A stretch of DNA of 38,523 nucleotides from Cyanobacteria bacterium OH_CBB_238 (lineage in GTDB: Bacteria; Cyanobacteriota; Vampirovibrionia; Gastranaerophilales; Gastranaerophilaceae): assembly GCA_023409995.1 (NCBI GenBank), contig JAEYQN010000009.1, positions 1-38,523 on the forward strand, given 5' to 3'. A program made the translations under genes and the position numbers. Positions 1-7,361 of this stretch are shown one piece after another; positions within the stretch are counted from its first letter, which is position 1; each line of letters begins with the position of its first letter. The notes beneath the pieces are model-generated. The model was not told where the DNA came from, ran no database searches, and saw only the letters and a program-made list of their open reading frames with translations.

Positions 1-748
1 AGGCAACACTGCAATTGCAATGATCGCTAAAAAAGTACCTGCAGAAAATGCTGTTAAGACTTTTGGAATAATGCATTTATCAGATGAAAATGAAATTAAC
101 GAATTTGCAGAAAAGCCAGATTCACTAGAATCAATTCCTGACGGTTTTATTGATAAAAATGGAAATTGCTTAGTAAATACGTTCCAATTTGCAGTTAGCA
201 AAGAGGCGTTTGCAGCTCTTGATTTAATTGAACCATACTTTAGTTCAGCACTTCAAGGTAAGGAAACCAGAGATTGGTCTAATCAACTTGTACCAACAAT
301 AATGGTTCTTTCTCAATATGATAATCCTGATGACATGCGAAATGTTTTACAAAAAATTTCCGGACAAAGCCACAAGAAAGATTACATTAATTTCCTTGAA
401 AGTATTCCTGATGAAATATTAATGCAGGCTAAAGAACTATTAAACGGTCAAAAGGTAACAGCTGTTCCTACAGAGGAGCCCTGGGTTGATGGTGGACAGG
501 CTGATGCATTGTATGATGTATCTATAAGCATTGCTAAAGGTGATTTTGCTGTAACAGATTTTGAAAGAAGGCACTTACTTGATTCTATAAATCCTAAAAC
601 AGGTTTGGTTGCTATGAACCCACAGTTAAAAGCTGAGATTGAGGAAAACTATGACATAAGTGGCGAAGTACTAGCTGTTCCGAAAGCAACTAAAGTTGAT
701 GAATCAATATTAACTGATTATGCAGATTACATTACAATAAATCAATAA
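1..748 (+). CDS. Sugar-phosphate nucleotidyltransferase, C-terminal part (5' truncated)
   Basis: The reading frame is open from base 2, so the gene begins before the window; the ATG at 20 is internal. The visible ~248 residues fit the second half of a GT-A type nucleotidyltransferase of the GlgC/RmlA/ManC superfamily, which makes NDP-sugars from sugar-1-phosphates in the cytoplasm. Supporting motifs are FGIMHLSDENEINEFAEKP (the conserved FG...EKP stretch that follows the nucleotide-binding half), then a segment predicting a capping structure, and later EPWVDGGQADALYDVS, which resembles the substrate-site W.D.GT segment. The N-terminal GGxGTRL signature lies outside the window, so the exact sugar cannot be named. 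The gene ends at a strong hairpin terminator shared with the convergent umuC. Family assignment is fairly sure; substrate is unknown. Confidence 0.7.
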   Translation, partial: GNTAIAMIAKKVPAENAVKTFGIMHLSDENEINEFAEKPDSLESIPDGFIDKNGNCLVNTFQFAVSKEAFAALDLIEPYFSSALQGKETRDWSNQLVPTIMVLSQYDNPDDMRNVLQKISGQSHKKDYINFLESIPDEILMQAKELLNGQKVTAVPTEEPWVDGGQADALYDVSISIAKGDFAVTDFERRHLLDSINPKTGLVAMNPQLKAEIEENYDISGEVLAVPKATKVDESILTDYADYITINQ

Positions 749-768
749 GAGTAATTTAAAAAATACAG

Positions 769-803
769 AAATAGGGCTACTTAAGTATTGGCCCTATTTT
801 TTT
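769..803. terminator. Bidirectional hairpin terminator between nucleotidyltransferase and umuC
   Basis: AAATAGGGC (769-777) pairs with GCCCTATTT (791-799), a 9-bp stem with a 13-nt loop followed by T residues to 803. It serves the plus-strand gene ending at 748 and overlaps the stop codon of umuC on the minus strand (794-796). Confidence 0.85.
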
Positions 804-1960
804 GGTAATTTACCAATACTAAATACTTTTTTTCCATATTTACCCTCAATTTTATCCCAAACTTTAGATATACGCTGAGCTTTTTCTAGCTCTAATTCGG
901 AATTTAACTTTAACTGAGTGCACTGAAGCCCTGATAGATTTTCTGCAAATACACCTGAAGATCTATATATTACAGCTGTTTCAAAAAGCTTATCTAAAAG
1001 TTCATCAACTTTTTTATTCAACAAGTATTCATCATTTATTGCTACTTCTAAGTCAACACTTAACATCTGAAGCCTAAAATCTTTTGTTCTCAACATCACC
1101 ACAACAGATTTTGCCCCAAGGTTGTAATGTCTTAACTTTGAACAAACGCTGTGTAAATGATGAAATAATGTCTCCTTTATATACATTTTGTCATTTGAAA
1201 ATTTTGGAAATGATGATGTTCTCTGAATTGACTTGGGAAGCTGAACTGTATCTTCCAATTTTAGAACACTATTGCCCATAAGTTCATTTTTCAATTCTAA
1301 ACCTCTTTTGCCAAGAATTCTCTTATAAAAATCATCATCATAATTAAGAATCTCAAGAGCCGAAAATATACCGAATCTCTTTAAAATATTAGCTGTACCC
1401 CTTCCAACTCCCCAAATATCTTCCAATTGCAAATTTTTAAGCATACTAAATCTATTTTCTTCAGTTATTCTTAAAACCCCATCACCTTTCTTTGCTTTTT
1501 CAGTAGCAAGTTTTGCAAGAACTTTAGAAGTAGCCAGACCAACTGATACAGGGATACCAATTTCATTTATAATATCTATTTTTATTTTGCTTACAAGTTG
1601 CTCATAATCAAGACCAAAAACTTTATCTACACCAGTAAGATCTAAAAACGCCTCATCTATAGAATAAACCTCAACAATAGGTGAGTATTCAAATAACTTT
1701 TGCCTTACTCTAATTGAAATATCATGATAAAACCCCATATTAGATGATAAATACACAGCATCAGGAAATTGTCGTTTAGCAATAAAGTGGGGCATTGCCA
1801 TTGTTATCCCAAGTTTTTTTGCCTCGTTTGATCTTGCAATAATACACCCGTCATTATTACTCAAGACGCAAACAGGTTTGCCTTTTAAGTCGGGTTTTAA
1901 CAGCTGTTCGCAGCTGACAAAAAAATTATTACAATCTACAAGTGCTATTTCTTTTTTCAT
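794..1960 (-). CDS. umuC: Y-family error-prone DNA polymerase, UmuC-like
   Basis: This encodes a 388-residue translesion polymerase, the length expected for UmuC (DNA polymerase V catalytic subunit). Catalytic acidic residues are visible as D9 (IALVDCNNFF) and D102/E103 (YSIDEAFLD), followed by the thumb (GVGRGTANILKRFGI) and a little-finger/C-terminal region (residues ~230-388). It lies 94 bp downstream of lexA on the same strand with no SOS box of its own, so it is probably expressed from the lexA promoter; the pair mimics umuDC, with LexA in the place of UmuD. No umuD is seen nearby. I chose the ATG at 1960 because the family begins at this point; a GTG at 1996 would add 12 residues. Neither start has a convincing ribosome binding site. 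Confidence 0.9.
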   Translation of the reverse strand: MKKEIALVDCNNFFVSCEQLLKPDLKGKPVCVLSNNDGCIIARSNEAKKLGITMAMPHFIAKRQFPDAVYLSSNMGFYHDISIRVRQKLFEYSPIVEVYSIDEAFLDLTGVDKVFGLDYEQLVSKIKIDIINEIGIPVSVGLATSKVLAKLATEKAKKGDGVLRITEENRFSMLKNLQLEDIWGVGRGTANILKRFGIFSALEILNYDDDFYKRILGKRGLELKNELMGNSVLKLEDTVQLPKSIQRTSSFPKFSNDKMYIKETLFHHLHSVCSKLRHYNLGAKSVVVMLRTKDFRLQMLSVDLEVAINDEYLLNKKVDELLDKLFETAVIYRSSGVFAENLSGLQCTQLKLNSELELEKAQRISKVWDKIEGKYGKKVFSIGKLPKK

Positions 1961-2054
1961 TTTTAATAAAAAAGGTGAATAATGGGAGTTATCCACCAGA
2001 TAGTATTCATTCTCAAATTTTTAGGAAGGAAATGTGAGAGTGTATTTTTAAGCC

Positions 2055-2630
2055 TTATAATTTTCTAACTATTCCCTGGGCAACACCAAATATAGTAAGG
2101 TGTTCCTTAGGTTTTATTATGGGGTAATTCGAATTTTCTGGTTGTAACCATATTTCAGAATTTTTTTCGCGATAAGTTTTAAGCGTATAACCACCATCAA
2201 CAAAAGCTAAAACGATATCGTTATCCTTTGCAATATTAGTTTTTCTTATCACAACTTGGTCACCTTCAAAGATTCCAACATCAACCATTGAATCTCCAGC
2301 TACATTAAAAACAAAAGTAGAGGGATTATTTATATTAAGTTCTTCATCAATAGATATTCTTTTCTCTATGTACTCTTCTGCCACAGATGCAAAACCAGCT
2401 CTAACCGAAGAAGTAAATAAAACGGCACCAAACAATTCTTTATTGATAAAGAATCTACCATTAGATTCCTGTATTAAATTTTCGTCTTTAAGTTTATTAA
2501 AATACTGCCACACAGAATTTTTATGCTTGAATCCAAAGTCGTTGGCAATAACCTCAAAACTTGGTAGAACATCCTTTCCGTATATGTCTTTTAATTTTTC
2601 AAAAAATATCTTTTGTTTTTCTGTAAGCAT
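2055..2630 (-). CDS. lexA: LexA repressor
   Basis: A 191-residue SOS repressor, a normal LexA length. Residues 1-60 form a winged helix-turn-helix (LTEKQKIFFEKL...FEVIANDFGFKHKNSVWQYFNKLKDENLI). The autocleavage site is A78-G79 (SVRAGFAS), the catalytic serine is S114 (AGDSMVD) and the lysine is K151 (GGYTLKTY), so RecA-stimulated self-cleavage should work. The open frame extends far upstream (to 2921) but that part is antisense to yajQ and upstream of the promoter; ATG 2630 is the real start. The promoter's -10 ends only 7 bp before this ATG, so the mRNA has essentially no leader. The SOS box sits between -35 and -10, which gives autorepression. umuC follows in the same operon. Confidence 0.96.
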   Translation of the reverse strand: MLTEKQKIFFEKLKDIYGKDVLPSFEVIANDFGFKHKNSVWQYFNKLKDENLIQESNGRFFINKELFGAVLFTSSVRAGFASVAEEYIEKRISIDEELNINNPSTFVFNVAGDSMVDVGIFEGDQVVIRKTNIAKDNDIVLAFVDGGYTLKTYREKNSEIWLQPENSNYPIIKPKEHLTIFGVAQGIVRKL

Positions 2631-2637
2631 ATTAGAT

Positions 2638-2666
2638 ATTATAGACAAACGTCTATACGTTGTCAA
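2638..2666 (-). promoter_or_regulatory. lexA promoter with embedded SOS (LexA) box
   Basis: Read on the minus strand: TTGACA (2666-2661), 17-bp spacer, TATAAT (2643-2638), a consensus sigma-70 promoter. The perfect inverted repeat ATAGAC-N4-GTCTAT occupies 2641-2656, overlapping the -10. The 20-bp string TATAGACGTTTGTCTATAAT is identical to that in front of recA (13061-13080). The predicted start point is ~2631, one base from the lexA ATG. Confidence 0.9.
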
Positions 2667-2690
2667 GAAGATTTTAAAAAAATAATTTTC

Positions 2691-2699
2691 TGGTATTAT
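2691..2699 (+). promoter_or_regulatory. Possible extended -10 element for yajQ
   Basis: TGGTATTAT reads as an extended -10 (TGn then TATTAT) about 35 bp before the yajQ ATG. No good -35 is seen at the usual distance, which is compatible with an extended -10 promoter. The SOS box lies upstream of it, ~40 bp away. Confidence 0.4.
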
Positions 2700-2733
2700 T
2701 AAATTACTGTGTTTAAAAGAAAAGGGGCATTTT

Positions 2734-3234
2734 ATGGCAAAAGAATGTAGTTTTGATGTTGTATCAGAATTTGACAAACAGGAATTGGTCAATGCTGTTG
2801 ACCAAACAAAAAGAGAACTTACATCAAGATTTGATCTAAAAAATTCCAACTCTGATGTAGTACTAGAAGCGGATAAGTCTGTAACCATAACAACAAACGA
2901 CGACATGAAACTAAGAAACATTTTGGATATTCTTCAAACCAAGCTAGTAAAAAGAAATCTTAGTATAAAGATTCTAGACCCACAAACTGTAGAAAGCGCT
3001 TTAGGTGGCAACGTAAGACAAGTATTTAATCTCAAAAAAGGACTTTCACAAGATCTTGCAAAAAAGGTCGTAGCTGAAATTAAAAACTCAAAAATCAAAG
3101 TTCAAGCAGCAATACAGGGTGATCAGGTAAGAGTTTGCGGAAAAGATAAAGATGACTTACAAGCAGTCATAAAATTATTAAAAGAAAAAGAAGATGATTG
3201 GAACATTCCCTTACAGTTTCAAAATTATAGATAA
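2734..3234 (+). CDS. yajQ: YajQ-family nucleotide-binding protein
   Basis: 166 residues, the family length. The N-terminus (MAKECSFDVVSEFDKQELVNAVDQTKREL...RFDLK) and the segment IQAAIQGDQVRV-like AAIQGDQVRVCGKDKDDLQAVI are the hallmark of YajQ (DUF520), a two-domain ferredoxin-like fold that binds RNA/nucleotides and, in some bacteria, cyclic di-GMP. It is cytoplasmic. A purine-rich AAGAAAAGGGG lies before the ATG. The gene is divergent from lexA with about 100 bp between starts and ends at a strong terminator. What it binds in this organism cannot be told from sequence. Confidence 0.92.
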   Translation: MAKECSFDVVSEFDKQELVNAVDQTKRELTSRFDLKNSNSDVVLEADKSVTITTNDDMKLRNILDILQTKLVKRNLSIKILDPQTVESALGGNVRQVFNLKKGLSQDLAKKVVAEIKNSKIKVQAAIQGDQVRVCGKDKDDLQAVIKLLKEKEDDWNIPLQFQNYR

Positions 3235-3240
3235 CTAAAA

Positions 3241-3260
3241 AGCCCCTTTAATAAGGGGCT
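3241..3260. terminator. Bidirectional hairpin terminator
   Basis: AGCCCCTT (3241-3248), loop TAAT, AAGGGGCT (3253-3260), followed by TTATTTTATT on the plus strand and T-rich sequence on the minus strand. It separates the convergent yajQ and LTxxQ-protein genes. Confidence 0.9.
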
Positions 3261-3270
3261 TTATTTTATT

Positions 3271-3852
3271 CTATTCTTTATCTGGAAAAGGCGGATGATC
3301 TCCATGTTTTTTCATTCTTTTTTCCATGTCTTGATGATGTTCTTTTTTAATCTTTTCCAACTCCAGCCTTTGCTTAGGGGTTAAAATAGATTCAAAATTT
3401 TTCATATTTTCTTCTCGTAATTTATTTAATTGTACTCGCAGATCTTTTAGCTCGCATTTTATTGTTTCAATTTGTTTGCTTTTCTCTTCCTGACTCAAAG
3501 CAGAAGCGTTTATTGTCTCTATTTTTGATCTTTTTTCTCTTACCTGATCAAAAATAGGTTTCATTTTTTTTCTATCTTGCAAACGGTTTTCTTCAATTTT
3601 ATTTTTTTGCTCCTGGGTCAAATTCAAACGAGCATCCATTTTAGCTTTACGTCTTTCATGCTCTTTTTTCACCTTGTCTCTTTGTTCTGGGGACATTTTA
3701 AATGGTGGAGGTGGTGGTCCAAACGACTCATCTTGAGATGATGGACAAGTAGGATATTGTTTTTGTTGACAACCCGAATTTGCAAACACAGTATTTGCAT
3801 TTAAAGAAAAAACCAACATCGCAATGGTTGTAAGTAACAGACTTTTTTTCAT
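3271..3852 (-). CDS. Periplasmic LTxxQ-motif (Spy/CpxP-like) protein
   Basis: 193 residues with a signal peptide (MKKSLLLTTIAMLVFSLNANTVFA, cleavage likely after VFA at ~24), a short Cys/Pro-rich stretch (GPPPPPF), then a highly charged helical domain. Two LTxxQ motifs, LNLTQEQKNKIEENR (~80) and SILTPKQRLELEKIK (~157), are the signature of the Spy/CpxP family, cradle-shaped periplasmic chaperones or stress sensors. It is the last gene of an operon behind an anti-sigma factor and an ECF sigma factor (28 bp after the sigma stop), with a good ribosome site (AAGGAG). The context suggests an envelope-stress or metal response in which this protein is the effector or sensor. Tail is His/Lys/Asp rich, possibly metal binding. 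Function is inferred. Confidence 0.8.
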   Translation of the reverse strand: MKKSLLLTTIAMLVFSLNANTVFANSGCQQKQYPTCPSSQDESFGPPPPPFKMSPEQRDKVKKEHERRKAKMDARLNLTQEQKNKIEENRLQDRKKMKPIFDQVREKRSKIETINASALSQEEKSKQIETIKCELKDLRVQLNKLREENMKNFESILTPKQRLELEKIKKEHHQDMEKRMKKHGDHPPFPDKE

Positions 3853-3880
3853 TATGATCTCCTTCTTAAATTTTTTATTT

Positions 3881-4372
3881 TTATATTAAATTTTCAAGTA
3901 TTTCAGCAAGTTCCTTTCTTGCATTAAACAGCCTTGACTTTACTGTTCCAATTGGTTTTTTTATTATCTTTGAGATCTCATCGTAATTCATGTTTTTAAT
4001 TTCATATAAAACTATCACTTCTTTTTGTTTTGGTTTTAAACAATTTATAGCTTTTAATATTTGCTCTTGCCTTTCTTTATATAAAAGTTGATCTTCGGGC
4101 ATTATCCTATGATCAGAAATTTGCATTATTGTGCTTTCATCTATGTAACTTGTTTTATTTTGTTTGGCTGAATTAGCTTTTAGATAATCACGACAAGTAT
4201 TTGCCGTAATAGTACTAATCCAACTTTTAAATCGTCCATTTTCTTTATACTTATCCAAACCTTTCCAGGCTTTTATATAGACCTCTTGTGCTATATCTTC
4301 ATTCTTTTGTCCTGTAAAATTCTTTATTATTGTCTGAATATTATTCTTGTATAACTCAATTATATTTTTCAA
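3881..4372 (-). CDS. ECF-type RNA polymerase sigma factor
   Basis: 163 residues. Region 2 is visible as NEDIAQEVYIKAWKGLDKYKENGRFKSWISTITANTCRDYLK (residues ~24-65) and region 4 as INCLKPKQKEVIVLYEIKNMNYDEISKIIKKPIGTVKSRLFNARKEL (~108-155); regions 1 and 3 are missing, as in ECF sigma factors. The start is TTG at 4372, supported by AAGGA seven bases upstream (the frame offers no better ATG). It lies 45 bp after its likely partner anti-sigma factor and directly before the LTxxQ protein, so the three form one operon. Gene order, anti-sigma before sigma, is the reverse of the common order. Target promoters are not identifiable here. Confidence 0.9.
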   Translation of the reverse strand: MKNIIELYKNNIQTIIKNFTGQKNEDIAQEVYIKAWKGLDKYKENGRFKSWISTITANTCRDYLKANSAKQNKTSYIDESTIMQISDHRIMPEDQLLYKERQEQILKAINCLKPKQKEVIVLYEIKNMNYDEISKIIKKPIGTVKSRLFNARKELAEILENLI

Positions 4373-4417
4373 AAATTAATCCTTAATTAAAAGTTGTTCA
4401 ATAAACTAAACAGTAAG

Positions 4418-4759
4418 CTAAATTTTCAACAAACCATAATCATCAACAGGCAAACCTTGGTTATAAATAACAGAATTTGAAGAATACCCTAAATTTTCTG
4501 ACAAATAGCTATTTAGCCCTAGTCCTATTATACCCGTTAATGTCACAGCAAGAAATAGGTAACAAGAGGCAATTTTTTTTATATTAGAGCTTCTTTCTCT
4601 TTTAAGATACTCCATTCTAACTTCCTTTACCATAGAAGAAACTTTTAAAAATTTTCTATGTTCTTTTCTGCAAGTTTCACATTCCATAAGATGATTTTGA
4701 AAATCATCTTCATCTGCAAATACAAATAATGCTTGATATTTATCACATTTGTTATCCAT
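4418..4759 (-). CDS. Membrane anti-sigma factor with zinc-finger (ZAS) motif
   Basis: 113 residues from the ATG at 4759. The N-terminal cytoplasmic part has H23-x3-C27-x2-C30 (NHLMECETCRKEH), the zinc-binding anti-sigma motif; one transmembrane segment follows at ~62-83 (IASCYLFLAVTLTGIIGLGL) and a ~30-residue external tail. It should hold the ECF sigma encoded next at the membrane. An ATG at 4777 would add six residues but lies in the loop of the rsfS terminator; ATG 4759 has AAAGG at a good distance. That ribosome site is itself inside the terminator's stem, so translation may depend on whether the hairpin forms. Confidence 0.85.
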   Translation of the reverse strand: MDNKCDKYQALFVFADEDDFQNHLMECETCRKEHRKFLKVSSMVKEVRMEYLKRERSSNIKKIASCYLFLAVTLTGIIGLGLNSYLSENLGYSSNSVIYNQGLPVDDYGLLKI

Positions 4760-4800
4760 AAAAAAACCTTTCGTCATTATATAAAACGAAAGGTTTTTTT
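4760..4800. terminator. Perfect 15-bp hairpin: rsfS terminator overlapping the anti-sigma gene's 5' end
   Basis: AAAAAAACCTTTCGT (4760-4774) pairs perfectly with ACGAAAGGTTTTTTT (4786-4800) around an 11-nt loop. On the minus strand it ends with a run of seven Ts and lies 12 bp after the rsfS stop, so it should terminate rsfS. The same bases contain the AAAGG ribosome site of the anti-sigma gene, and the loop holds a TATAAT (4781-4776, minus) that would start transcription at ~4769. Confidence 0.8.
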
Positions 4801-4812
4801 AAAGGTTCATTT

Positions 4813-5208
4813 TTATGCCGGATAATCAGAATACTCTTTTGACTCTTCCATCCAATCTTCAGTATTTATTCTCAGAGCATGGTTCCAAAACTTCTCAATA
4901 GCATAGGTTTCTCGTTCTTCTTTATGCAAAACATGCACAATAACGTCACCATAGTCTAATAAATTCCATCTATTTTTTTGATCATTTTCTTCACCAACAG
5001 GTAACCTACCAAAGAATTTTTTTACTCTATCTCGAACATTATAAGTTAAAGCTTTAACTTGAGTATTTGTTTCTGAAGAACAAATAACAAAATAGTCCGC
5101 TAACACAGATACATTTGAAATATTCAATATTGTGATATCTTTACCTTGTTTATCATCCAAAACTCTTGCAATAATGCTTGCTAACTTGTATGAACTTACA
5201 TTTTCCAA
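4813..5208 (-). CDS. rsfS: Ribosomal silencing factor RsfS
   Basis: 131 residues from a TTG start. RsfS (YbeB/Iojap) binds ribosomal protein L14 on the 50S subunit and blocks subunit joining in starvation. The family core is clear: ILNISNVSVLADYFVICSSETNTQVKALTYNVRDRVKK, then WNLLDYGDVIVHVLHKEERETYAIEKFW. The frame is open to an ATG at 5262, but an AGGAG eight bases before TTG 5208, and a TATAAT at 5244-5239 between the two candidates, make TTG the likely start; the upstream ATG would lie before the promoter. It ends at the hairpin terminator described separately. Confidence 0.92.
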   Translation of the reverse strand: MENVSSYKLASIIARVLDDKQGKDITILNISNVSVLADYFVICSSETNTQVKALTYNVRDRVKKFFGRLPVGEENDQKNRWNLLDYGDVIVHVLHKEERETYAIEKFWNHALRINTEDWMEESKEYSDYPA

Positions 5209-5238
5209 TGGATTTTCTCCTGACAGGCTTACCTGATG

Positions 5239-5247
5239 ATTATAACA
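5239..5247 (-). promoter_or_regulatory. Extended -10 promoter of rsfS
   Basis: On the minus strand TGTTATAAT (5247-5239) is an extended -10; predicted start ~5232, giving a ~24-nt leader with AGGAG before the TTG start at 5208. No clear -35 is present. Confidence 0.6.
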
Positions 5248-5375
5248 TAGAAAATGCCCCAATTATTACTTTAGTTTAAAAAACTATCAAATTTAAAGGA
5301 GCTCTTAAACATAAATACCCATTGTTCTAAATTTTTCCGATTTTGCATAGATCGTTACAATGCTTATAAATTAAA

Positions 5376-5396
5376 AAAGTGGGAAAACCCCACTTT
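5376..5396 (-). terminator. rpoD terminator
   Basis: Inverted repeat AAAGTGGG (5376-5383) / CCCACTTT (5389-5396) with a 5-nt loop, followed on the minus strand by a short T run. It overlaps the rpoD stop codon at 5397-5395. Confidence 0.85.
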
Positions 5397-6378
5397 AAAT
5401 ATAATTTTTTAAATTCTTATTAAGCATCGCATTACGACAAAGTTTTTTAAGTTTACTCATTGCTCGATTTTCAATTTGTCTTATTCTCTCTCTGGAAACT
5501 CCATATCTTGCTCCGATTTCTTCCAGTGTTTTCTTTTCTCCATTGTCATCAAGTCCATACCTCATAATAAGAACATCTCTTTCTTTTGGGCTTAATTGAT
5601 TTAAAATTTTCCTTATATCATAGAAAAGATTATCTTGCGTAACTTTGGTATCTGGAGAAAGAGTCGATTCATCAATAAGGAAATCTCCTAACTTTGACGT
5701 TTCATCTTTTTGATTGGCTGGAGCTTCAATACTTATTGTGCCTTGCGCAGATTCAATAAGTGCTGTCAATTTATTAACCGGCATACCAACCTTATATGCA
5801 ATTTCTTCTTTTGTGGGTGCATGTCCATACTCAATAGTTAAGTCCAAAGATATTTTTTTGATCTTACTTAACGTTTCTATCATATGAACAGGAAGTCTTA
5901 TCAATCTGGATTTATCAGCAATTGCCCTAGTAATAGCCTGTTGAATCCACCAAGTAGAATAAGTTGAGAACTTATACCCTTTTGTATAATCAAATTTTTC
6001 AGCAGCTCTCATCAAGCCCATATTGCCTTCTTGAATAAGATCAAGAAAAGACAAACCTCTACCTATATATTTTTTAGCAATACTAACAACAAGTCTTAAA
6101 TTTGCATTAACCAGAGCTTCCTTTGCTCTCTCGTCATTTTCTTCCATTATTTTTCTGGCAATTTCTAACTCTTTTTCAGGAGTTAGTAGAGGAATTTTCC
6201 CAATTTGTTGCAAGTATATTTTCACCGAATCATCTGCAGCAACAGTACTAGCTGTTTCTGGAATCTTAGGCTCATCCACTGATGAAATTAAATCTTCATC
6301 ATCAGGCTGAGCATCCAGATTTACCGCCTCGACCTGCTGTTCCTCTTCAGATGCGTATTTATCAATTTTGCTAGACAT
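5395..6378 (-). CDS. rpoD: Primary sigma factor (sigma-70 group 1/2)
   Basis: 327 residues. An acidic N-terminal segment (~1-48) leads to region 1.2 ([29 protein letters not shown]), region 2 ([28 protein letters not shown]...[25 protein letters not shown]), region 3 and region 4 ([42 protein letters not shown]). There is no long non-conserved insert between 1.2 and 2, so it is the short form found in Cyanobacteria and Gram-positives. The start is ATG 6378 with GGAGG four bases upstream. A TATAAT overlaps the rlmB stop codon, so it likely has its own promoter while also following rlmB. Consensus TTGACA/TATAAT sites across this window fit its use. Confidence 0.95.
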   Translation of the reverse strand: MSSKIDKYASEEEQQVEAVNLDAQPDDEDLISSVDEPKIPETASTVAADDSVKIYLQQIGKIPLLTPEKELEIARKIMEENDERAKEALVNANLRLVVSIAKKYIGRGLSFLDLIQEGNMGLMRAAEKFDYTKGYKFSTYSTWWIQQAITRAIADKSRLIRLPVHMIETLSKIKKISLDLTIEYGHAPTKEEIAYKVGMPVNKLTALIESAQGTISIEAPANQKDETSKLGDFLIDESTLSPDTKVTQDNLFYDIRKILNQLSPKERDVLIMRYGLDDNGEKKTLEEIGARYGVSRERIRQIENRAMSKLKKLCRNAMLNKNLKNYI

Positions 6379-6399
6379 CAAACCTCCAAGATAGTTAGT

Positions 6400-6428
6400 A
6401 TTATACTATAAGATTAGATTTTTGTCTT
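6400..6428 (-). promoter_or_regulatory. Likely rpoD promoter inside the end of rlmB
   Basis: Minus strand AAGACA (6428-6423), 17-bp spacer, TATAAT (6405-6400); predicted start ~6393, 15 bases before the rpoD ATG and just ahead of GGAGG. It overlaps the last codons of rlmB. Confidence 0.55.
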
Positions 6429-7150
6429 ATTTGCCTTATGGATTCATATATTATTATGCTAGCAGCATTTGCCACATTTAGGGAATCAAAGTTGTTATAC
6501 ATTGGAATTTTAATTTTAAAATCCGAGTTTTTTAGTATGCTATTTGATATACCTGATTTTTCAGAACCCATAATTATTGCAAAGTTCATATCACAATAAT
6601 CAATCTCATAATAATTATCTGTAGCGGATGCATCTGATGCAATTATCCAAAAGTTGTTATCCTTAAGCCTACTAACTGCTGCTTGTAGGCTATTGACCAT
6701 TATTATGTCTATATGATTAATAGCTCCAGCCGAAGATTTTTCAACGGTAGAATTAACTATTGAAGTTCTCCTAGATGGAATCATAACCGCATCAAATCCA
6801 GCACACACTGCTGTCCTCACAATTGAACCAAAGTTATGAGGATCTTCTACTCCATCTAAAATTACAATTTTTTTGTTAGCCTTGTCTTTTTCCAAAAATG
6901 ACTCTAAATCCAAATATTCTATCGGAGAAACGTAAGCTATAACTCCTTGATGAGAGTATTCGCTAAACTGTTGAAATTTCTCCTTAGGAACAAATTGAAA
7001 AATTATACCTTTAGCTTTAGCCAATTCTATAATCTTACTTATCTTATTATCACCATGAATTGACTTTGAAATAAGGATTTTATTTATATTTCTTTTGTCA
7101 TTATCTAAAACTTCTAATACACTGTTTTTACCAAAAATATAATCTGACAT
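6401..7150 (-). CDS. rlmB: 23S rRNA 2'-O-methyltransferase, TrmH/RlmB type (SPOUT)
   Basis: 249 residues. The N-terminal substrate-binding domain ([27 protein letters not shown], ~1-75) is followed by the SPOUT knotted methyltransferase domain with its three motifs: [16 protein letters not shown] (motif 1), [16 protein letters not shown] (motif 2) and [22 protein letters not shown] (motif 3). Family members methylate a 23S rRNA ribose (G2251 in E. coli) or related sites using SAM. The RlmB call rests on the N-terminal domain and FG.N.V-type start; other TrmH-group paralogues have similar motifs. It lies 22 bp upstream of rpoD in the same direction. Confidence 0.88.
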   Translation of the reverse strand: MSDYIFGKNSVLEVLDNDKRNINKILISKSIHGDNKISKIIELAKAKGIIFQFVPKEKFQQFSEYSHQGVIAYVSPIEYLDLESFLEKDKANKKIVILDGVEDPHNFGSIVRTAVCAGFDAVMIPSRRTSIVNSTVEKSSAGAINHIDIIMVNSLQAAVSRLKDNNFWIIASDASATDNYYEIDYCDMNFAIIMGSEKSGISNSILKNSDFKIKIPMYNNFDSLNVANAASIIIYESIRQIRQKSNLIV

Positions 7151-7225
7151 TATTTAACCTTTGAATTTTTAATAATTTCATACATATAATATATTAAGAT
7201 TCTTTGCAAAACCATTATATTATTA

Positions 7226-7240
7226 TATTATAGTATAATA
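7226..7240. promoter_or_regulatory. AT palindrome carrying -10-like elements on both strands (rlmB / pilMN)
   Basis: TATTATA-G-TATAATA is a perfect 15-bp palindrome in the 211-bp divergent gap between rlmB and the pilus genes. It puts TATAAT on each strand, so it may serve both genes. The surrounding DNA is so A+T rich that chance is a real alternative, and I see no strong -35 for either direction. Confidence 0.35.
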
Positions 7241-7361
7241 GTTGTAAAATACTACATATTATTCAATATTCAGAACATTTTAATACTCATAAAATAATTA
7301 CTGAATATCAATAAAAATCATAACAGTTTGCGATTTAAGTAGAGAAATTAACAGGAAATAT

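Noticed and set aside
2631..2921. N-terminal extension of the lexA frame (97 extra residues)
   Set aside because: It is antisense to yajQ, lies upstream of the lexA promoter and its residues match nothing in LexA; the family start is ATG 2630.
5209..5262. ATG start at 5262 for rsfS
   Set aside because: The TATAAT promoter element at 5244-5239 lies downstream of it, and TTG 5208 has AGGAG at the right distance and the family N-terminus.
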